64,000 nt of DNA from Drosophila miranda. Its lineage: Eukaryota > Arthropoda > Insecta > Diptera > Drosophilidae. Where the stretch lies: the NCBI RefSeq assembly GCF_003369915.1, contig NC_046674.1, positions 31,747,657 through 31,811,656 on the forward strand. Reading direction: 5' to 3'. A program made the translations under genes and the position numbers. The notes below the pieces were generated by a model, which saw only the letters and a list, made by a program, of their open reading frames with translations, was not told the origin of the DNA and did no database searches. The first letter of the stretch is position 1; each line of letters begins with the position of its first letter. This document shows positions 47,160-57,876 of this stretch, one piece after another.

Positions 47160-47445
47160 TTCAATTTATTCTGTCGTTTGCAAATCAAAATGATTTGAAA
47201 AGGCATCATATGGATGTAAAGAAATTATTCCTTAATGGTAACCTTAAAGAGACAAATTTATATGAAGATTCCTCAAGGATTGACAAAGTCAAGTCTGTAA
47301 GCTAAATAAAGCTATTTATGGTCTAAAACAGGCTGCCAAGTGCTGGTTTGAAGTTTTTGAAAATGTCCTGAAAGAAATCGGCTCTTAAAATTTAAGAGTT
47401 GATCGATGCATTTATATTATAGATAAAGAATCTCATTTCTTTAAA
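47160..47445 (+). pseudogene. Relic of a copia-type reverse transcriptase
   Basis: Two short frames in succession match the Ty1/copia RT: HHMDVKKLFLNGNLKE (47202-47250), and after a frameshift LNKAIYGLKQAAKCWFEVFE (about 47300-47360), then VDRCIYI near 47401. Stops and frameshifts interrupt it and both ends are missing. It is an old fragment. Confidence 0.8.
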
Positions 47446-48248
47446 CATATGTACATATATGTATGTGTCGGGGGCTGAGGGACAGGGGGCTCTTCTTCTT
47501 GCATTTTTCTTAAGCCTCGAGCGCAGTGAGTCGTGGTTTTGTCTCTCTTTCTAAAGTCCATGAGCAACCTGCCGAGTACATTCTTGTCTCTGCCTCTCTC
47601 AGCTCTCGCATTGACCGACACAGCATTTTCAGATTTAATTGCTCTCCTTACGCAGTTCCTTTTTGATGTCGCTCTCTCAAATACAACAACACCGCGCCAC
47701 ACTCGGCGACTCTCTCTCGCTCTCAGCAAAAACACGAATTGTAAGCATAACAGACACAACTCCACAGCGTATTCTTTCTTTATTGTCACCATTTCTTAAT
47801 GCTATACATCTCTTTCTCCTTCATTCTTATGCATCTCCGACACGGCCATCTTGACTTTCACACGTCCTTGTGTGCATACTGTATCACTAGGTTGGTATCA
47901 TTCTTGCTTTAGTAATATTTTCTTTTTATCGTTCTTGTTTTCATATCTTATGACCATTGAGAAAAAAAAAAAAACATAAACAAACTCAAACAGTACAAAA
48001 CTTCATTTAATGATTCCTCGAATGTTGGTTTCGCAGGCTACCATATTCCAATTTACAAGATGTGCCTCATCCGTCTCGCACAACCACGTCAACCGCGCCA
48101 CACGCCATGTCTGCACACTGCTAGCACTTGTGCCTTCGGCTCGATCTCTTTCTCAGTATATCATACTCTTCTGCGCAAACCCATTCATTTGGCTATACAC
48201 GATATCAACACACAGTCTCTAGGCTCTAATCATATACTTTAGCTTTAT
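47446..48248. other. Unassigned DNA left of the LOA element
   Basis: No gene was recognised. It contains CTCTC-rich tracts at 47540-47730. The right end (TAGCTTTATTTAACG) has AATAAA on the minus strand and may be the 3' end of the leftmost R1-like unit, now cut off by the LOA insertion. Confidence 0.4.
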
Positions 48249-48262
48249 TTAACGTAGCTGTT
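48249..48262. repeat. Target-site duplication, left copy
   Basis: TTAACGTAGCTGTT, identical to 53895-53908, flanks the LOA element. Confidence 0.9.
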
Positions 48263-48415
48263 AGGTTAGGTTAGGTTAAGGCGGTAGCCGGGAGGGGGGG
48301 GGGATAAGAGCCTCCCGCCCCCAAGCTCACTTGGACCTATAAAAGGTCCGTTGTGTTGCCGCATGGGCATGTGCCCCTTCGCGTTGCCCGAACCGTGAGA
48401 GCATACTACTGCAGG

Positions 48416-51400
48416 TTAAGGGCAGTCCCATCCGGTGGCTTGGATGTATTTGGACAAGGTCCCTGGTTTGATTACGGACAGGTCCGAAATGTCCGTGAGG
48501 AAAGCGGCCCCGAGAATTCGAAGACGACGATTTCCAAGGGCTGGGCAGTGGCAGAAGAAGTGGGGGACCGATTCCTCCTCCTCCTCGTCGCGACAACTCC
48601 TGCAGAAGTCGTTATGAGGGATTGACAGTCTAGAGGCGTGAGTGCCGATCTGCCAGTGTCCCGTGATGGCTCTAGTAACTGCAGAGCACTGTGCTCTGCT
48701 GAGTTTATACAGCTCTGCTGAGCGCTTCTTCGATCGATATGGCCATATCAATCTTGAGACTTTACAGGAAACGGTTTGCTGCCATCTCCTATTGGCATTT
48801 TGCTCGAACAATTCGTGCGTTAGGAGCCTGCACGTAGCCAAGGGCATCGCTACTTGCTCCCTCTCCGGTAGGAGAGGAATCGTAGTACCCTGCCTGGCTA
48901 GCTCGTCGGCGGCGTCATTCCCCTCGATGTCCCTGTGGCCGGGGACCCATATAAGGAAGAGATCTAACTGCTCTGCGATCTCGTGCAGAGACCTGCGGCA
49001 GTCATTTACAGTCGCTGAGTTCGACGATATTGAGCCTAGAGCTTTGATAGCTGCTTGGCTGTCCGAGAAGACGCACACTAAGTGCGTATCTAGAAGTAAT
49101 TTGGAGACGATCGAAATGGCCTCCTTGATGGCTTCAACCTCCGCTTGGAACACACTACAGTGATCCGGGAGCCTGAAGCAATGACTGATGTTCAGCTCGC
49201 TGCAGTAGACTCCGCCTCCCACGCGGCCGTCTAGCTTTGAGCCATCAGTATAGAAGTGGACCGCATTTGCAGGTCCTGGTTCGCCCATCTCCCTGTCCTC
49301 CCTAGATGGGATTGATACCTGGAAGGGCGTCGAGAGGTGATCACTGGGGATACAGTAATCTGTCCTCTCTGGTAATTGCGGGAGTCTCATCAGGATTCCC
49401 GAGTGCCCAACCGCGGATGCTTTCCACAGTCTGGCTTCTCTCATTCTGAGGGCGGAAAGTGTTGCCACCTTCTTTCCCATGAGATCCACAGGGAGGAGGT
49501 CCAGCACAGTATCCAGGGCTTCCCCTGGAGTAGTGCGTAGCCCGCCAGTTATGCATAGCTCTGCCATGCGTTGAACTCTGCTGAGTTTATTGAGGCATGT
49601 CCTTCTGTCCAAGGCTGGCCACCATACCACCACTCCATAGAGCATGATTGGTCGTATGATGGCGGTGTAGAGCCACCGAACTATATAGGGGGTCATTCCC
49701 CATTTTAGTCCGATGGCTTTCCTGCAAGTATAGAAGGCCACTGTGGCCTTCTTTACTCTATCCTCTATGCTCAATTTCCAATCGAGCTTTCTATCGAGGA
49801 TTAGGCCAAGATACTTGGCGTTGTTGCTGAAGACTAGCGTTTCCCCACATAGTCTTGGGGGAATCATTACCGGAACTTTGTACTTCCTAGTGAAAAGCAC
49901 CAGTTCCGTTTTAGACGGGTTGACGCCTAACCCGCATTTGTCTGCCCATTTCGACATTTTCGTGAGAGTACTTGTCATGCACTCACACAATGTCTGCGGA
50001 AATTTTCCGGAGAATGCTATGGCAACATCGTCCGCGTACGCCACCACACGGCAGCCACCCCCCTCTATCTCCCGCAGCAGTGTGTTCACTGCCACGTTCC
50101 ATAGGAGGGGCGAGAGGACTCCGCCCTGCGGTGTGCCTCTGCTGACAAATCTGGTACACGTTGACGTCCCCAGTGATGCCTCAACCGTCCTGCATTGTAG
50201 CATCTGATCGATCAGGCTCACCGTCCTGGAGTCAACGCCCAGATCCGTCAGTGCGCCCGTGATGGCGGTCGGAAGGATGTTGTTAAAGGCGCCTTCTATG
50301 TCGAGGAAGGCTACTAGGGTGTACTCCTTAAAATTAAGGGATGCTTCGATGATCGATGTGATCGAGTGTAGGGCCGTTTCGGTGGATCTTCCCTTCCGAT
50401 AGGCATGCTGGGAGTCTGAGATCAGACTGGACGGAATGCACGCCGTTAGATGCAGCCCCAGGAGCCGCTCCATCGCCTTTAGAAGAAAAGACGATAGACT
50501 TATGGGTCTGAAATCTTTTGGGGCAGTGTGCGAGGGCTTGCCTGCCTTGGGTATGAATACGACTTTGGTCTGAAGCCAGGTGTCAGGAATGCACCCGTGG
50601 GAGAAGATTCCCTCGTAAATTATTTTGAGCCAGTTAATGGCTTTATGTCCCGCGTGAATCAGTTGGGCAGGGAAAATGCCGTCTGGCCCCGCGGACTTGT
50701 AGGGTTTAAAGCTTCTGATCGCCCAGGAAATGTTCTCCTGGCTTAGCAGTCCCAAGATGGCATTTGAGGCGACAGAAGGAGGCGCGAGGTAGTTGGGTCT
50801 GTTTTCATCGCAGCCAGGGAAGTGGGTATTTAGGAGAAGATTTAGCGACTCCTCGCTGGACGTAGTCCACGACTGGTCGGTGTTCTTCAAGTAGCCCAGG
50901 GTGGGTGTTGTCTTCGAGAGAACTCTGCGCAAGCGTGAGGCTTCTGAGTTACTCTCGATTTCGCTGCAGAACTTACGCCAGGAGGCGCGTTTGGCTTTTC
51001 TAAGTTCTTTGTTGTAGGTTGACAGACTGGCCTTGTATTCGGCCCAGTTTTGCTCAACGTTTTCAGCCTTAGCTTTATTGAAGAGTCTCCGGGAGGCTTT
51101 CCGGAGTTCACCCAGTTTCGGATTCCACCATTCAGGTTTCTTCCGGCCTCTGTTCTTGCCAGAGGGGCATGCTTTGTCGAGCGCCTTATTGCAGGCGTCG
51201 GTAAAGATCTTAAGAAGACGAGTCGTGGCCTCCGTGGAGAACTCCTCCTCAGATGGGGGCTCAGGGAGAACACGACAGAGGTAATCAGAGTACCGAGTCC
51301 AGTTTGTCCGCCTGATGTTTCGGAATCGGACTGGCTTCGGTACTGAGAAGGAGAAGACAGTTTCCACGTACCTGTGGTCCGAGAAGGAGTGCTCTTCCAG

Positions 51401-52012
51401 GACCCTCCAGGATACAATGTTACGCTGTATCTCATGAGAGGCAAGCGTGAGGTCCAGGACCTCCTTGCGGTTTTTAATGATAAAGGTGGGATCACTACCC
51501 CGGTTTAGTAAGACCATCTGAGTGGTCAGTAAGTAACTGAAAAGGTACTCACCCCTTTCGTTTGTGTCAGTGCTTCCCCACTGACAGTGATGTGCATTGG
51601 CATCGCACCCCACAATTAGGCCGATGTCCTTGGCCGAGCAGTCTGCGATTAGAGCCCGGAGAGGCGCGTGTGGAGGGGGGTCTGGTTGTTCATGCCCCAT
51701 GTATGCGGAGCAGATCCTCAGTGAGCGCTCCTGGCCTTCGAGGCTCACTGCGGTGTGGTCTTCATTGCTGAAATTTGGGAGCAAAAATAGGTGCAACTCT
51801 CTTTTTGCAAGAATGCAGGTACGAATTTTACCTGCGGTTTCAGCTACATATAGCTTGTAGTCAGAAGTCCTCAGACCGGAGACCCTGTTTCCGAGGATCC
51901 AGGGCTCCTGAATGAGGACTATGTCGGCTCCACCCTTGGCCAGGTGGAGCAGTAGAGCAGCGCATGCTGCCTTACAATGGTGGAGGTTTATCTGCAGGAG
52001 CGTCAACGACAT
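48416..52012 (-). CDS. LOA-type ORF2: endonuclease, reverse transcriptase, RNase H
   Basis: It encodes 1198 residues from MSLTLLQINLHHCKAA and is open throughout. The apurinic-like endonuclease spans about 1-220 with QEPWI, GCDANAHHCQWGS and FSDHRYVE. The reverse transcriptase spans about 460-740, with FIPKAGK, FRPISLSSFLLK, FLDIEGAFNN, GTPQGGVLSPLLW and the catalytic AYADD. The RNase H domain at about 910-1040 has FYTDGSKLDG, FSDSQAA and VPGHRDIEGNDAADELAR. A Cys/His end (CRSCRDEEEEE, HFFCHCPAL) closes the protein. It nicks target DNA and copies its own RNA there (target-primed reverse transcription). Its start overlaps ORF1 by 41 bp in another frame, so translation probably uses reinitiation or a frameshift. 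All catalytic residues that I can name are present. Confidence 0.93.
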   Translation of the reverse strand: MSLTLLQINLHHCKAACAALLLHLAKGGADIVLIQEPWILGNRVSGLRTSDYKLYVAETAGKIRTCILAKRELHLFLLPNFSNEDHTAVSLEGQERSLRICSAYMGHEQPDPPPHAPLRALIADCSAKDIGLIVGCDANAHHCQWGSTDTNERGEYLFSYLLTTQMVLLNRGSDPTFIIKNRKEVLDLTLASHEIQRNIVSWRVLEEHSFSDHRYVETVFSFSVPKPVRFRNIRRTNWTRYSDYLCRVLPEPPSEEEFSTEATTRLLKIFTDACNKALDKACPSGKNRGRKKPEWWNPKLGELRKASRRLFNKAKAENVEQNWAEYKASLSTYNKELRKAKRASWRKFCSEIESNSEASRLRRVLSKTTPTLGYLKNTDQSWTTSSEESLNLLLNTHFPGCDENRPNYLAPPSVASNAILGLLSQENISWAIRSFKPYKSAGPDGIFPAQLIHAGHKAINWLKIIYEGIFSHGCIPDTWLQTKVVFIPKAGKPSHTAPKDFRPISLSSFLLKAMERLLGLHLTACIPSSLISDSQHAYRKGRSTETALHSITSIIEASLNFKEYTLVAFLDIEGAFNNILPTAITGALTDLGVDSRTVSLIDQMLQCRTVEASLGTSTCTRFVSRGTPQGGVLSPLLWNVAVNTLLREIEGGGCRVVAYADDVAIAFSGKFPQTLCECMTSTLTKMSKWADKCGLGVNPSKTELVLFTRKYKVPVMIPPRLCGETLVFSNNAKYLGLILDRKLDWKLSIEDRVKKATVAFYTCRKAIGLKWGMTPYIVRWLYTAIIRPIMLYGVVVWWPALDRRTCLNKLSRVQRMAELCITGGLRTTPGEALDTVLDLLPVDLMGKKVATLSALRMREARLWKASAVGHSGILMRLPQLPERTDYCIPSDHLSTPFQVSIPSREDREMGEPGPANAVHFYTDGSKLDGRVGGGVYCSELNISHCFRLPDHCSVFQAEVEAIKEAISIVSKLLLDTHLVCVFSDSQAAIKALGSISSNSATVNDCRRSLHEIAEQLDLFLIWVPGHRDIEGNDAADELARQGTTIPLLPEREQVAMPLATCRLLTHELFEQNANRRWQQTVSCKVSRLIWPYRSKKRSAELYKLSRAQCSAVTRAITGHWQIGTHASRLSIPHNDFCRSCRDEEEEESVPHFFCHCPALGNRRLRILGAAFLTDISDLSVIKPGTLSKYIQATGWDCP

Positions 52013-53414
52013 TCCTGAGGCTCGCCTCCACCATTGTTACTTCTAGATCGCTGTCAGGGGACTCCGGCTCCTCCCCAACAACGATGTGGCTGAGACCTCT
52101 GGCTAGGTCGCTCTCGTCGAACGCGTAGTCGTCCAAGATATCGTCCGACATCATGGACGCCGCATCCGACGCCGGGTTGTCTTCCTCGCACGAGGCCCCC
52201 TCTTTTGGGATCTCCGGCAGCTCCGGGTCTGGCTCGACCTCCGCTTGCCTGCCCTTGCGATCGGACTTGTAAGTGGATATGGTGACCTTCTTGTAGCCAT
52301 AATCCACTACACCGTCCGACTTTGCGAGGAGATCAATGGATTCCTCATTTAGGACGAGGATAATCTGGCGCCTCTGCCCTTGGATATCCTCCACCTTTGC
52401 CACCTTCCAATCGGCTGTAGGAAGGTGGGGGTTGCAGACCTGCAGTAACCTGAGGATCTTCTCAGGCTCTGCAGGCTTAGCCGAGACCCACGCTCTGGCT
52501 CTCGGGCGACTAGGGACATCTTCCCACTTCACGGCCTCCAGTTTCGCCCCTGGATAGACCTCTTTTAGGGCTGCCACCGCCTTCATGTAGAGAGCCGCAG
52601 AGCGAGCGTCTTGGCAGGCGATGGCTTTCACCTTGCCTTGATGCCACCCTGCGTCCTCACACTTTGGCGGTGGTCCGCCGTTCTCCTCCAGTTCCAGTAG
52701 GAACCGGTCCTGGAGCTCGTTCTCCACCAGGTGCCACTTATCGCGAGGGACATGGCCGTCCTCGGCGCCCCTGTCCAGGACACCGATCAGGGTCCTGCCC
52801 CTCGCCACCTCAGCGAACGACCGGTTCGTGAGGTGGGTCTTCACCCGCTTGGCTTGCTGGGCTTGGCCTGGCTGATTTGCGGGGTCCTCCGCTGAGCGTT
52901 GCCGCTTGTTGGCGGCCTTGGCTGCGCCCTTTCCGGCTTTGGCTGGCTGGAACAGTGGAAGGATTGAGCAGGCCCACAGCCTCTGCTCCTTTCCTTCGGC
53001 TGACGCCTTGAAGTTCGGGTCTTCGTTGGACAGGATGAAAGCCGCTCGTCTCCTGTCCTGGTACGACGGCTTTCCACCCCGTGGTGCAGAGACGCTGCCC
53101 GCCGGGGCTCCCATGGGTTCTTCGGTCCCGGTGCGCTTACCAGCCGCGATTACGCTCTGCTTGGCAGCCACCCCGGTATCCGCTTCGCCCTTGGAGCCAC
53201 CCGACTTAGAAGGACGCGATTGGCTTTTCGGGCCCCCCCTCGCTGCGGCTGCTGCCTGAAGACGGTGGACCGACTCAGTCTCCTTCCCCGTCTTCTTTGG
53301 ACCCGGTTTCCCAGGCGCTGGTGCAGAGGGATTGGCTTGTCCCTCCGGTACTTTAAGAGGAGTACCGAGCTCCTTTGCGGTGTTTTTATTTGGTATTTTT
53401 GATATGTTTGGCAT
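51972..53414 (-). CDS. LOA-type ORF1 (RNA-binding protein, DUF4780-like)
   Basis: I use the ATG at 53414 (MPNISKIPNKNTAK); the frame opens four codons earlier with GTG. The protein has 480 residues. The N-terminal third is basic and low-complexity (Pro, Lys, Ala), which suits RNA binding. A globular part at about 210-400 (DKWHLVENELQDRFLLELEE, WHQGKVKAIACQD, ARAWVSAKP, RRQIILVLNEESIDLLAKSD) resembles the DUF4780 family found in fly non-LTR elements. The C-terminus is very acidic. No CCHC knuckle is seen. The presumed role is to package the element RNA. Confidence 0.85.
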   Translation of the reverse strand: MPNISKIPNKNTAKELGTPLKVPEGQANPSAPAPGKPGPKKTGKETESVHRLQAAAAARGGPKSQSRPSKSGGSKGEADTGVAAKQSVIAAGKRTGTEEPMGAPAGSVSAPRGGKPSYQDRRRAAFILSNEDPNFKASAEGKEQRLWACSILPLFQPAKAGKGAAKAANKRQRSAEDPANQPGQAQQAKRVKTHLTNRSFAEVARGRTLIGVLDRGAEDGHVPRDKWHLVENELQDRFLLELEENGGPPPKCEDAGWHQGKVKAIACQDARSAALYMKAVAALKEVYPGAKLEAVKWEDVPSRPRARAWVSAKPAEPEKILRLLQVCNPHLPTADWKVAKVEDIQGQRRQIILVLNEESIDLLAKSDGVVDYGYKKVTISTYKSDRKGRQAEVEPDPELPEIPKEGASCEEDNPASDAASMMSDDILDDYAFDESDLARGLSHIVVGEEPESPDSDLEVTMVEASLRNVVDAPADKPPPL

Positions 53415-53894
53415 TTTTGTTCCCACGAGTAGGCGGGAAGGGGTTGGTCACCCGAGGCATAGCCCGCTTGCCCCGGGAAGCCTGATTTAAACTGGAGGTC
53501 GGCAGGTATCCAGAGTCCGCATATTAGCGACCGGGCACCCCCCCGGCCATGCATCCCTCGGCATATAACAGTGTCACCTTGGATTGGGGTAATTTCACTG
53601 AGAGTTTTCTTCTCTCCGCCCGACTACCATTCGCCAGCATCCTAGCAGAGACATGACCGTGCTAGGACCTGTTTCCAGCCGCCCTCACGGGGAGAGTATA
53701 GTCGCACTTCCACCGGTGTGCACAGTTACGGCGGGTGACGGTTCGCTCGCAACCCTCTGTGTCCTAGGGGGGGTGTGAGACGCAGACCGCACCGGGTATT
53801 ACTAACCGGAGCGGCTGCGCCTGCGCCGAGTTCACAGTTGTGCGAGCCGACCCGTCATCCGTTTGTCCCCCTGTAGCACCCAATGGCTGACGGC
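53415..53894 (-). other. 5' UTR and internal promoter region of the LOA element
   Basis: GC-rich, non-coding, 480 bp. Non-LTR elements usually carry their promoter here; no specific motif was identified. Confidence 0.6.
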
Positions 53895-53908
53895 TTAACG
53901 TAGCTGTT
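53895..53908. repeat. Target-site duplication, right copy
   Basis: TTAACGTAGCTGTT, matching 48249-48262 without a mismatch. Confidence 0.9.
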
Positions 53909-54168
53909 CCACAGGGAGGAATTTCAACCAAGGCGTCTAATGTGTACGGCTTAGCCTCGATTAGTGCGATATATATATATCACGCCATCACCTACCACCG
54001 CGCACATACGCAGGAGCCTGATACAGATGCGCCAGTTAACGCCCCGAAAAAGAAGCTTTAGCACAGGCTTTTTGAGAGCACAACTCCACGAGGAGCATAG
54101 CGGCTCTCCCCGCGTAACGTTTGGGTATCAACCACAGCCAGCACGATACTCCCACTAGGGGGCCGACC

Positions 54169-56689
54169 TCAATGTGCAGCCTTGGAAGCTGCACAACCCG
54201 TGGTACCGATAGGTAATCCACCCAGCCCGTGCACCGCTAGCACGTTCAGCTGTTGCTGTCGCCTGGAGAACGGCAGTCCGGCGAACCTGTCGAGCATCCG
54301 CATTCTCTCCTGAGTAGCCGTCACTTCGGAGAAGGTCCATTCGCCATCCGTGTGCTGTACTCCAAGTCCATCGAGGTCTCGCAAGTCTGCATAGAGGGGA
54401 CAAGCACATAGGAAGTGCTGCCAATCCTCGCGTTCTGTGCCGCATAGACATACTGGCGTGTCGCTAAGCCTTCTTCCATGCAGAAATTCATTGAGTGATC
54501 CGTGGCCCGTCAGCAGGAACCCGGTACGCAGCGTGAAGCCGAAGCTTCGCTCACAGTAAACGAAGCCTGCGTTCGGGATGAAGCGGTGCGTCACACACCA
54601 GGCGTCTGGCAACCAGATCAAACGGAGGGGCTCCAGCAACTACTTGTAGTTCCATGGTGGACACTGTACGGCATACCGGCAGGCATCTAATAATCCTTTG
54701 GCACGCAAGCAGATGCCTACTGGCAACCACTTGTGTCGTCGCCACGACAGACTAAACCGAAGCACCATGAGTCCGGCATATATTGTCCGCTTTGTGCGGG
54801 GACTGAGACCCCAGTCGACCCGCAGTACGCGCGACATTGCCCCTACGACTCCAGTCAGCTTATCACGCAAGCCCGTGATGTGCGGGAGCAAATACTTGCC
54901 CTTGTATGGCAGGCTTTCTCCAGCAAACTGTACCACTAGTGGCCGTCTAAGTATGCCTATGCGCAGCCTTTGAAACGGCAACGCCGACTTCAACACCCCA
55001 AGCGCTTACGATGGACATTAACTCACCTCCTTTTTGCTCGAGCTCTGAACGGGAATTTCCCTCGATGAGGAGGAGCAAGTCGTCATTCAATTGACGTTGT
55101 CGAAGGCTCCCTTGAAGTCCACGAAGACTCCGAGCACATATTTCAACTGGCTGGCCGAAACAGTGCTCACGACGTGTTTCCAAGCATCCTCCACACAACG
55201 TCCTTGGCGAAAGCCAAATTGCCATCTGCAGCCATCCGGAATGGTGTCCTTCAGACGATTCACCATGATCCCCTCAAGCACTTTGCCCAGCACTGGCAAC
55301 ACACAGATACCCCGATATGAGGTAGGATCGGTCCGGTCCTTATCGGGTCCCTTCAGGAGTGGAACCACCCTAGGATGCTTCCATTCCGTTGGGAAGTACC
55401 CTGTCTCCAGGCAGCGGGAATACATCGCTGTCATGTGCTGAGGGATGGCGCGCCACAATGCCTTGCAAATGGCACCTGTGATGCCGTCCATGTCGGGAGA
55501 GCGTCTGCTTTTCAACCTGGCGACGCATGCATCAACCTCGAAAGCTTCGAGGGCCGGTGGAGCCTGTAGACGTGCCTCCATGGACCATCTCTGTTCTCTC
55601 CTACGAAGCGTCGCCAGTTGTCTTCCTTCGTTCTCAGGATGAGCTTCTTGTACTGCGCTGAGGAGATCCTCAACGCGACCACAAGTTCCTCTGCTGCGTC
55701 GGTCTCGTGCCGACGAGCGTCCTGGAGCCTTCGCCTCAGTCTCCTGACCTCTCGGCGTTTGGAGTGTAGTTCGGCAGTCCACCAAACTACTTTCTCACGG
55801 CTCTCGGTGTGCTGCGTCCCAGCACTCTGTCGCACACACTGTGCACTACAGAGCGCAGTGCAGACACTTGGTTGTCCAACGGCGATTCGGCGATGTCTTC
55901 CGGCAATTCGGCTGTCTCCCTTACCACTTCCTCCTCAAACAATCGCCAGCGCGCATTGGAAAGCTTCCAGGATGGCACAGAAGCAATGGGCTCAACTGCG
56001 TCGTTCGGGTCAGTCGTCACCACAAAATGGGTCATGTTGTGATCGCTGGTGTCCCATTCCTTCACTTTCCAATCGTATGTGGCCCACATAGTCGCAGCTT
56101 GGTTGACGATTGTCACATCGATATCGCTTTGGCCTCTACGGTTATCGAATGTAAACACCCGACTGGCTTCATTGAGCACGCCGGCTCTCATATCGGTTAT
56201 CCACTCAGACAGCAGCTCACCCCGCGCATAGTTAGCTTGCCCCCGATTTTGTCCGGAGAGCTTGCTAAACCACGCTGGGGATACTGCGTTCGCGTCGAGC
56301 CCAAAGATGACAGAAGTGCGGCTGCCCAGCAGCAGCACCGCATCTAAGTACCTGAGGTACGGCGCCAAGTCGGTGTCGAATTGGCAGTACACGGAGCATA
56401 GGAAGATTGAGCCGAATCTTCCCGTAACTCTGACGCATACTCCAAAATCCGTGGTAAGGGTCTCCATTGGCATGCAGATGGCGTCCGGTTCGTCGACGAT
56501 GATAGCAGCTTTTCCTCGGCGGTCCTGGAATACTCGCATTCCAGAAGGAAGGCCGGTAATCCGCCCTGCTCCATCGACGTACGGCTCCTGGACCAGTGCG
56601 AGCTGATGGTTAGAGCTGCGCATGATGGCTCCGAGTTCTATCACAGCTGCTCGGCCACGGCCACAATTAGCTTGGATGAAGCTAAACAT
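54169..56689 (-). pseudogene. R1-type ORF2, unit 1 (frameshifted and deleted)
   Basis: The endonuclease part is open for 300 residues from MFSFIQANCGRGRAA, with VQEPYVDG, IFGLDANAVSP and DTSDHNMTHF. A missing T in a T run near 55792 shifts the frame at RAVRK (unit 3 keeps it). A further frame change lies near 55580. The reverse transcriptase resumes with RSPDMDGITGAICKALW, LKGPDKDRTDPTSYRGIC and FVDFKGAFDNV, then a deletion at 55086 removes the residues leading to the YADD box. The end has LLTGHGSLNEFLHGR and CLCGTEREDWQHFLCACPL, the Cys/His motif typical of R1 ORF2, which lacks RNase H. It cannot be functional. Confidence 0.85.
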
Positions 56690-56691
56690 TA
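56687..56691 (-). promoter_or_regulatory. UAAUG stop-start between ORF1 and ORF2, unit 1
   Basis: The last base of the ORF1 TAA is the first base of the ORF2 ATG. The same arrangement occurs at 60230-60234 in unit 2. In the R1-clade element SART1 this sequence gives ORF2 translation by termination-reinitiation. Confidence 0.85.
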
Positions 56692-57847
56692 ATGTCTAGC
56701 TTGCACCCTCGCCAGTACCGCTGCGTAGATCGGGCACGCCGCTGACAGCATGGAATGTGCTGCAGGGTACCCCTTGAGGCGGCAGTTGCGGCAGTCCACG
56801 GGATTGGGACACCGTGCAACGTTGTGGCCGTTCTGTCCACACCGGTGGCACACGTTCTCCTTTAGGCGACATTGCGACACCTTGTGGTCGAAGCCTGCAC
56901 ATCTGTGGCAGGCGTATGTTCGGACCAAGGAACAGCAGCAGCAGCGGCATCTAAACCACTTTATATACACGTATTCGTGCAACGCCTCCTGTGCCTTCGC
57001 GTCGACCTCTAGCGTCACGTTGATCGTGGCGCCGTCGGTGACCGACCAGGGTTTACTGCCCAGGTGAACCGACTTTTTGAATTCCGCGGCAGTCATGGTC
57101 TCCTCCAGGTTATTCGTGAAGAGCTCCTCCATGAACTCTTCAGGTGTGATGGACGTGTCCACGTCGTACACCACGACCTGAGGCTTGGTCTCCGGCCTCT
57201 TCTTAACCTCCAGTCCTGCTTCGGTAAATTTGCTGCTGGCCACTACCTTCCTCAGTTCGCTCACTGAAGGGGTGCGAATAATCGCTCCTCCGCTCTTCAG
57301 CTCGCGAACCTCGCGGACGCGGACTCCAAGTGTCGGCACCACGGTCTTCTTGACTCGCTCCACAAGCTCCTTGCTGGTCTCCTCCGGGTTCTTGCTCTTT
57401 ATTAGAGCAGACCAAGTATCCCTAGGTTTTGGGATCGGTGCAGCGACGGCGCTCGGTGGGGCAGGCCTGGGAAGGCTGTCGCATACGCAGCGGTAGTGAC
57501 GACGGTGGTGCCCGTGTGGGCAGCAGCAGCGGGTCTTCCTTGGGCATCCTTGCCCTCTCCTCCAGTCGCACCTTCTCCCCAGCCAGAGCCATGACCAGCT
57601 CGTCGTACCGGTTGGTAGCGACGAGGATTGCCGTGGGGAATCCTCAAAGGGGAGCAATAGTGGAGGCGATCTCTCGGCTGGGATTGGCTGCTCTCCGGTT
57701 AGCCCAATCCCAAGCCAGATCTTCTTGGCTCCCTTTTTGGCGGCTGTGGATTTCGGCCAGCCTATGGGCGGGAACTCTCGACGACGAGCTCGCCCCTACA
57801 CTAGCCAGGCAAGTGTCGCTGGCGTCGGCCTCCGTATCTACTTCCAT
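56689..57847 (-). pseudogene. R1-type ORF1 (gag-like), unit 1, internally deleted
   Basis: It starts MEVDTEADASDTCLASVG and soon loses frame through a deletion and a TAG near 57658. The rest reads through KPRDTWSALIKSKNPEE, VVPTLGVRVREV and VVVYDVDTSITPEEF to CCHC knuckles at the end (CHRCAGFDHKVSQC, CHRCGQNGHNVARC, then CRNCRLKG). This matches R1/TRAS/SART gag proteins. Its TAA overlaps the ORF2 ATG. Confidence 0.8.
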
Positions 57848-57876
57848 TGTCTATGTGGCTCCTTCTATCGGCGTAA

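Larger units (their letters stand above)
48263..53894 (-). mobile_element. LOA-clade non-LTR retrotransposon, full length (5.6 kb)
   Basis: On the minus strand it runs from a 5' UTR at 53894 through ORF1 and ORF2 to a 3' tail made of a short repeat (AACCT-type, about three units) at 48263-48278. Perfect 14-bp direct repeats flank it. An RNase H domain in ORF2 and absence of CCHC knuckles in ORF1 fit LOA rather than Jockey or R1. Confidence 0.9.
53909..57876 (-). mobile_element. R1-clade non-LTR unit 1 (leftmost, with complete 3' end)
   Basis: Reading right to left: a short leader, ORF1, a UAAUG junction at 56691-56687, ORF2, stop at 54171-54169, then about 260 bp of 3' UTR before the LOA insertion. 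It differs from units 2 and 3 in having the true ORF2 C-terminus. It has a deletion of about 145 bp near 54595 and one of about 230 bp in ORF1 near 57645. Confidence 0.8.
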
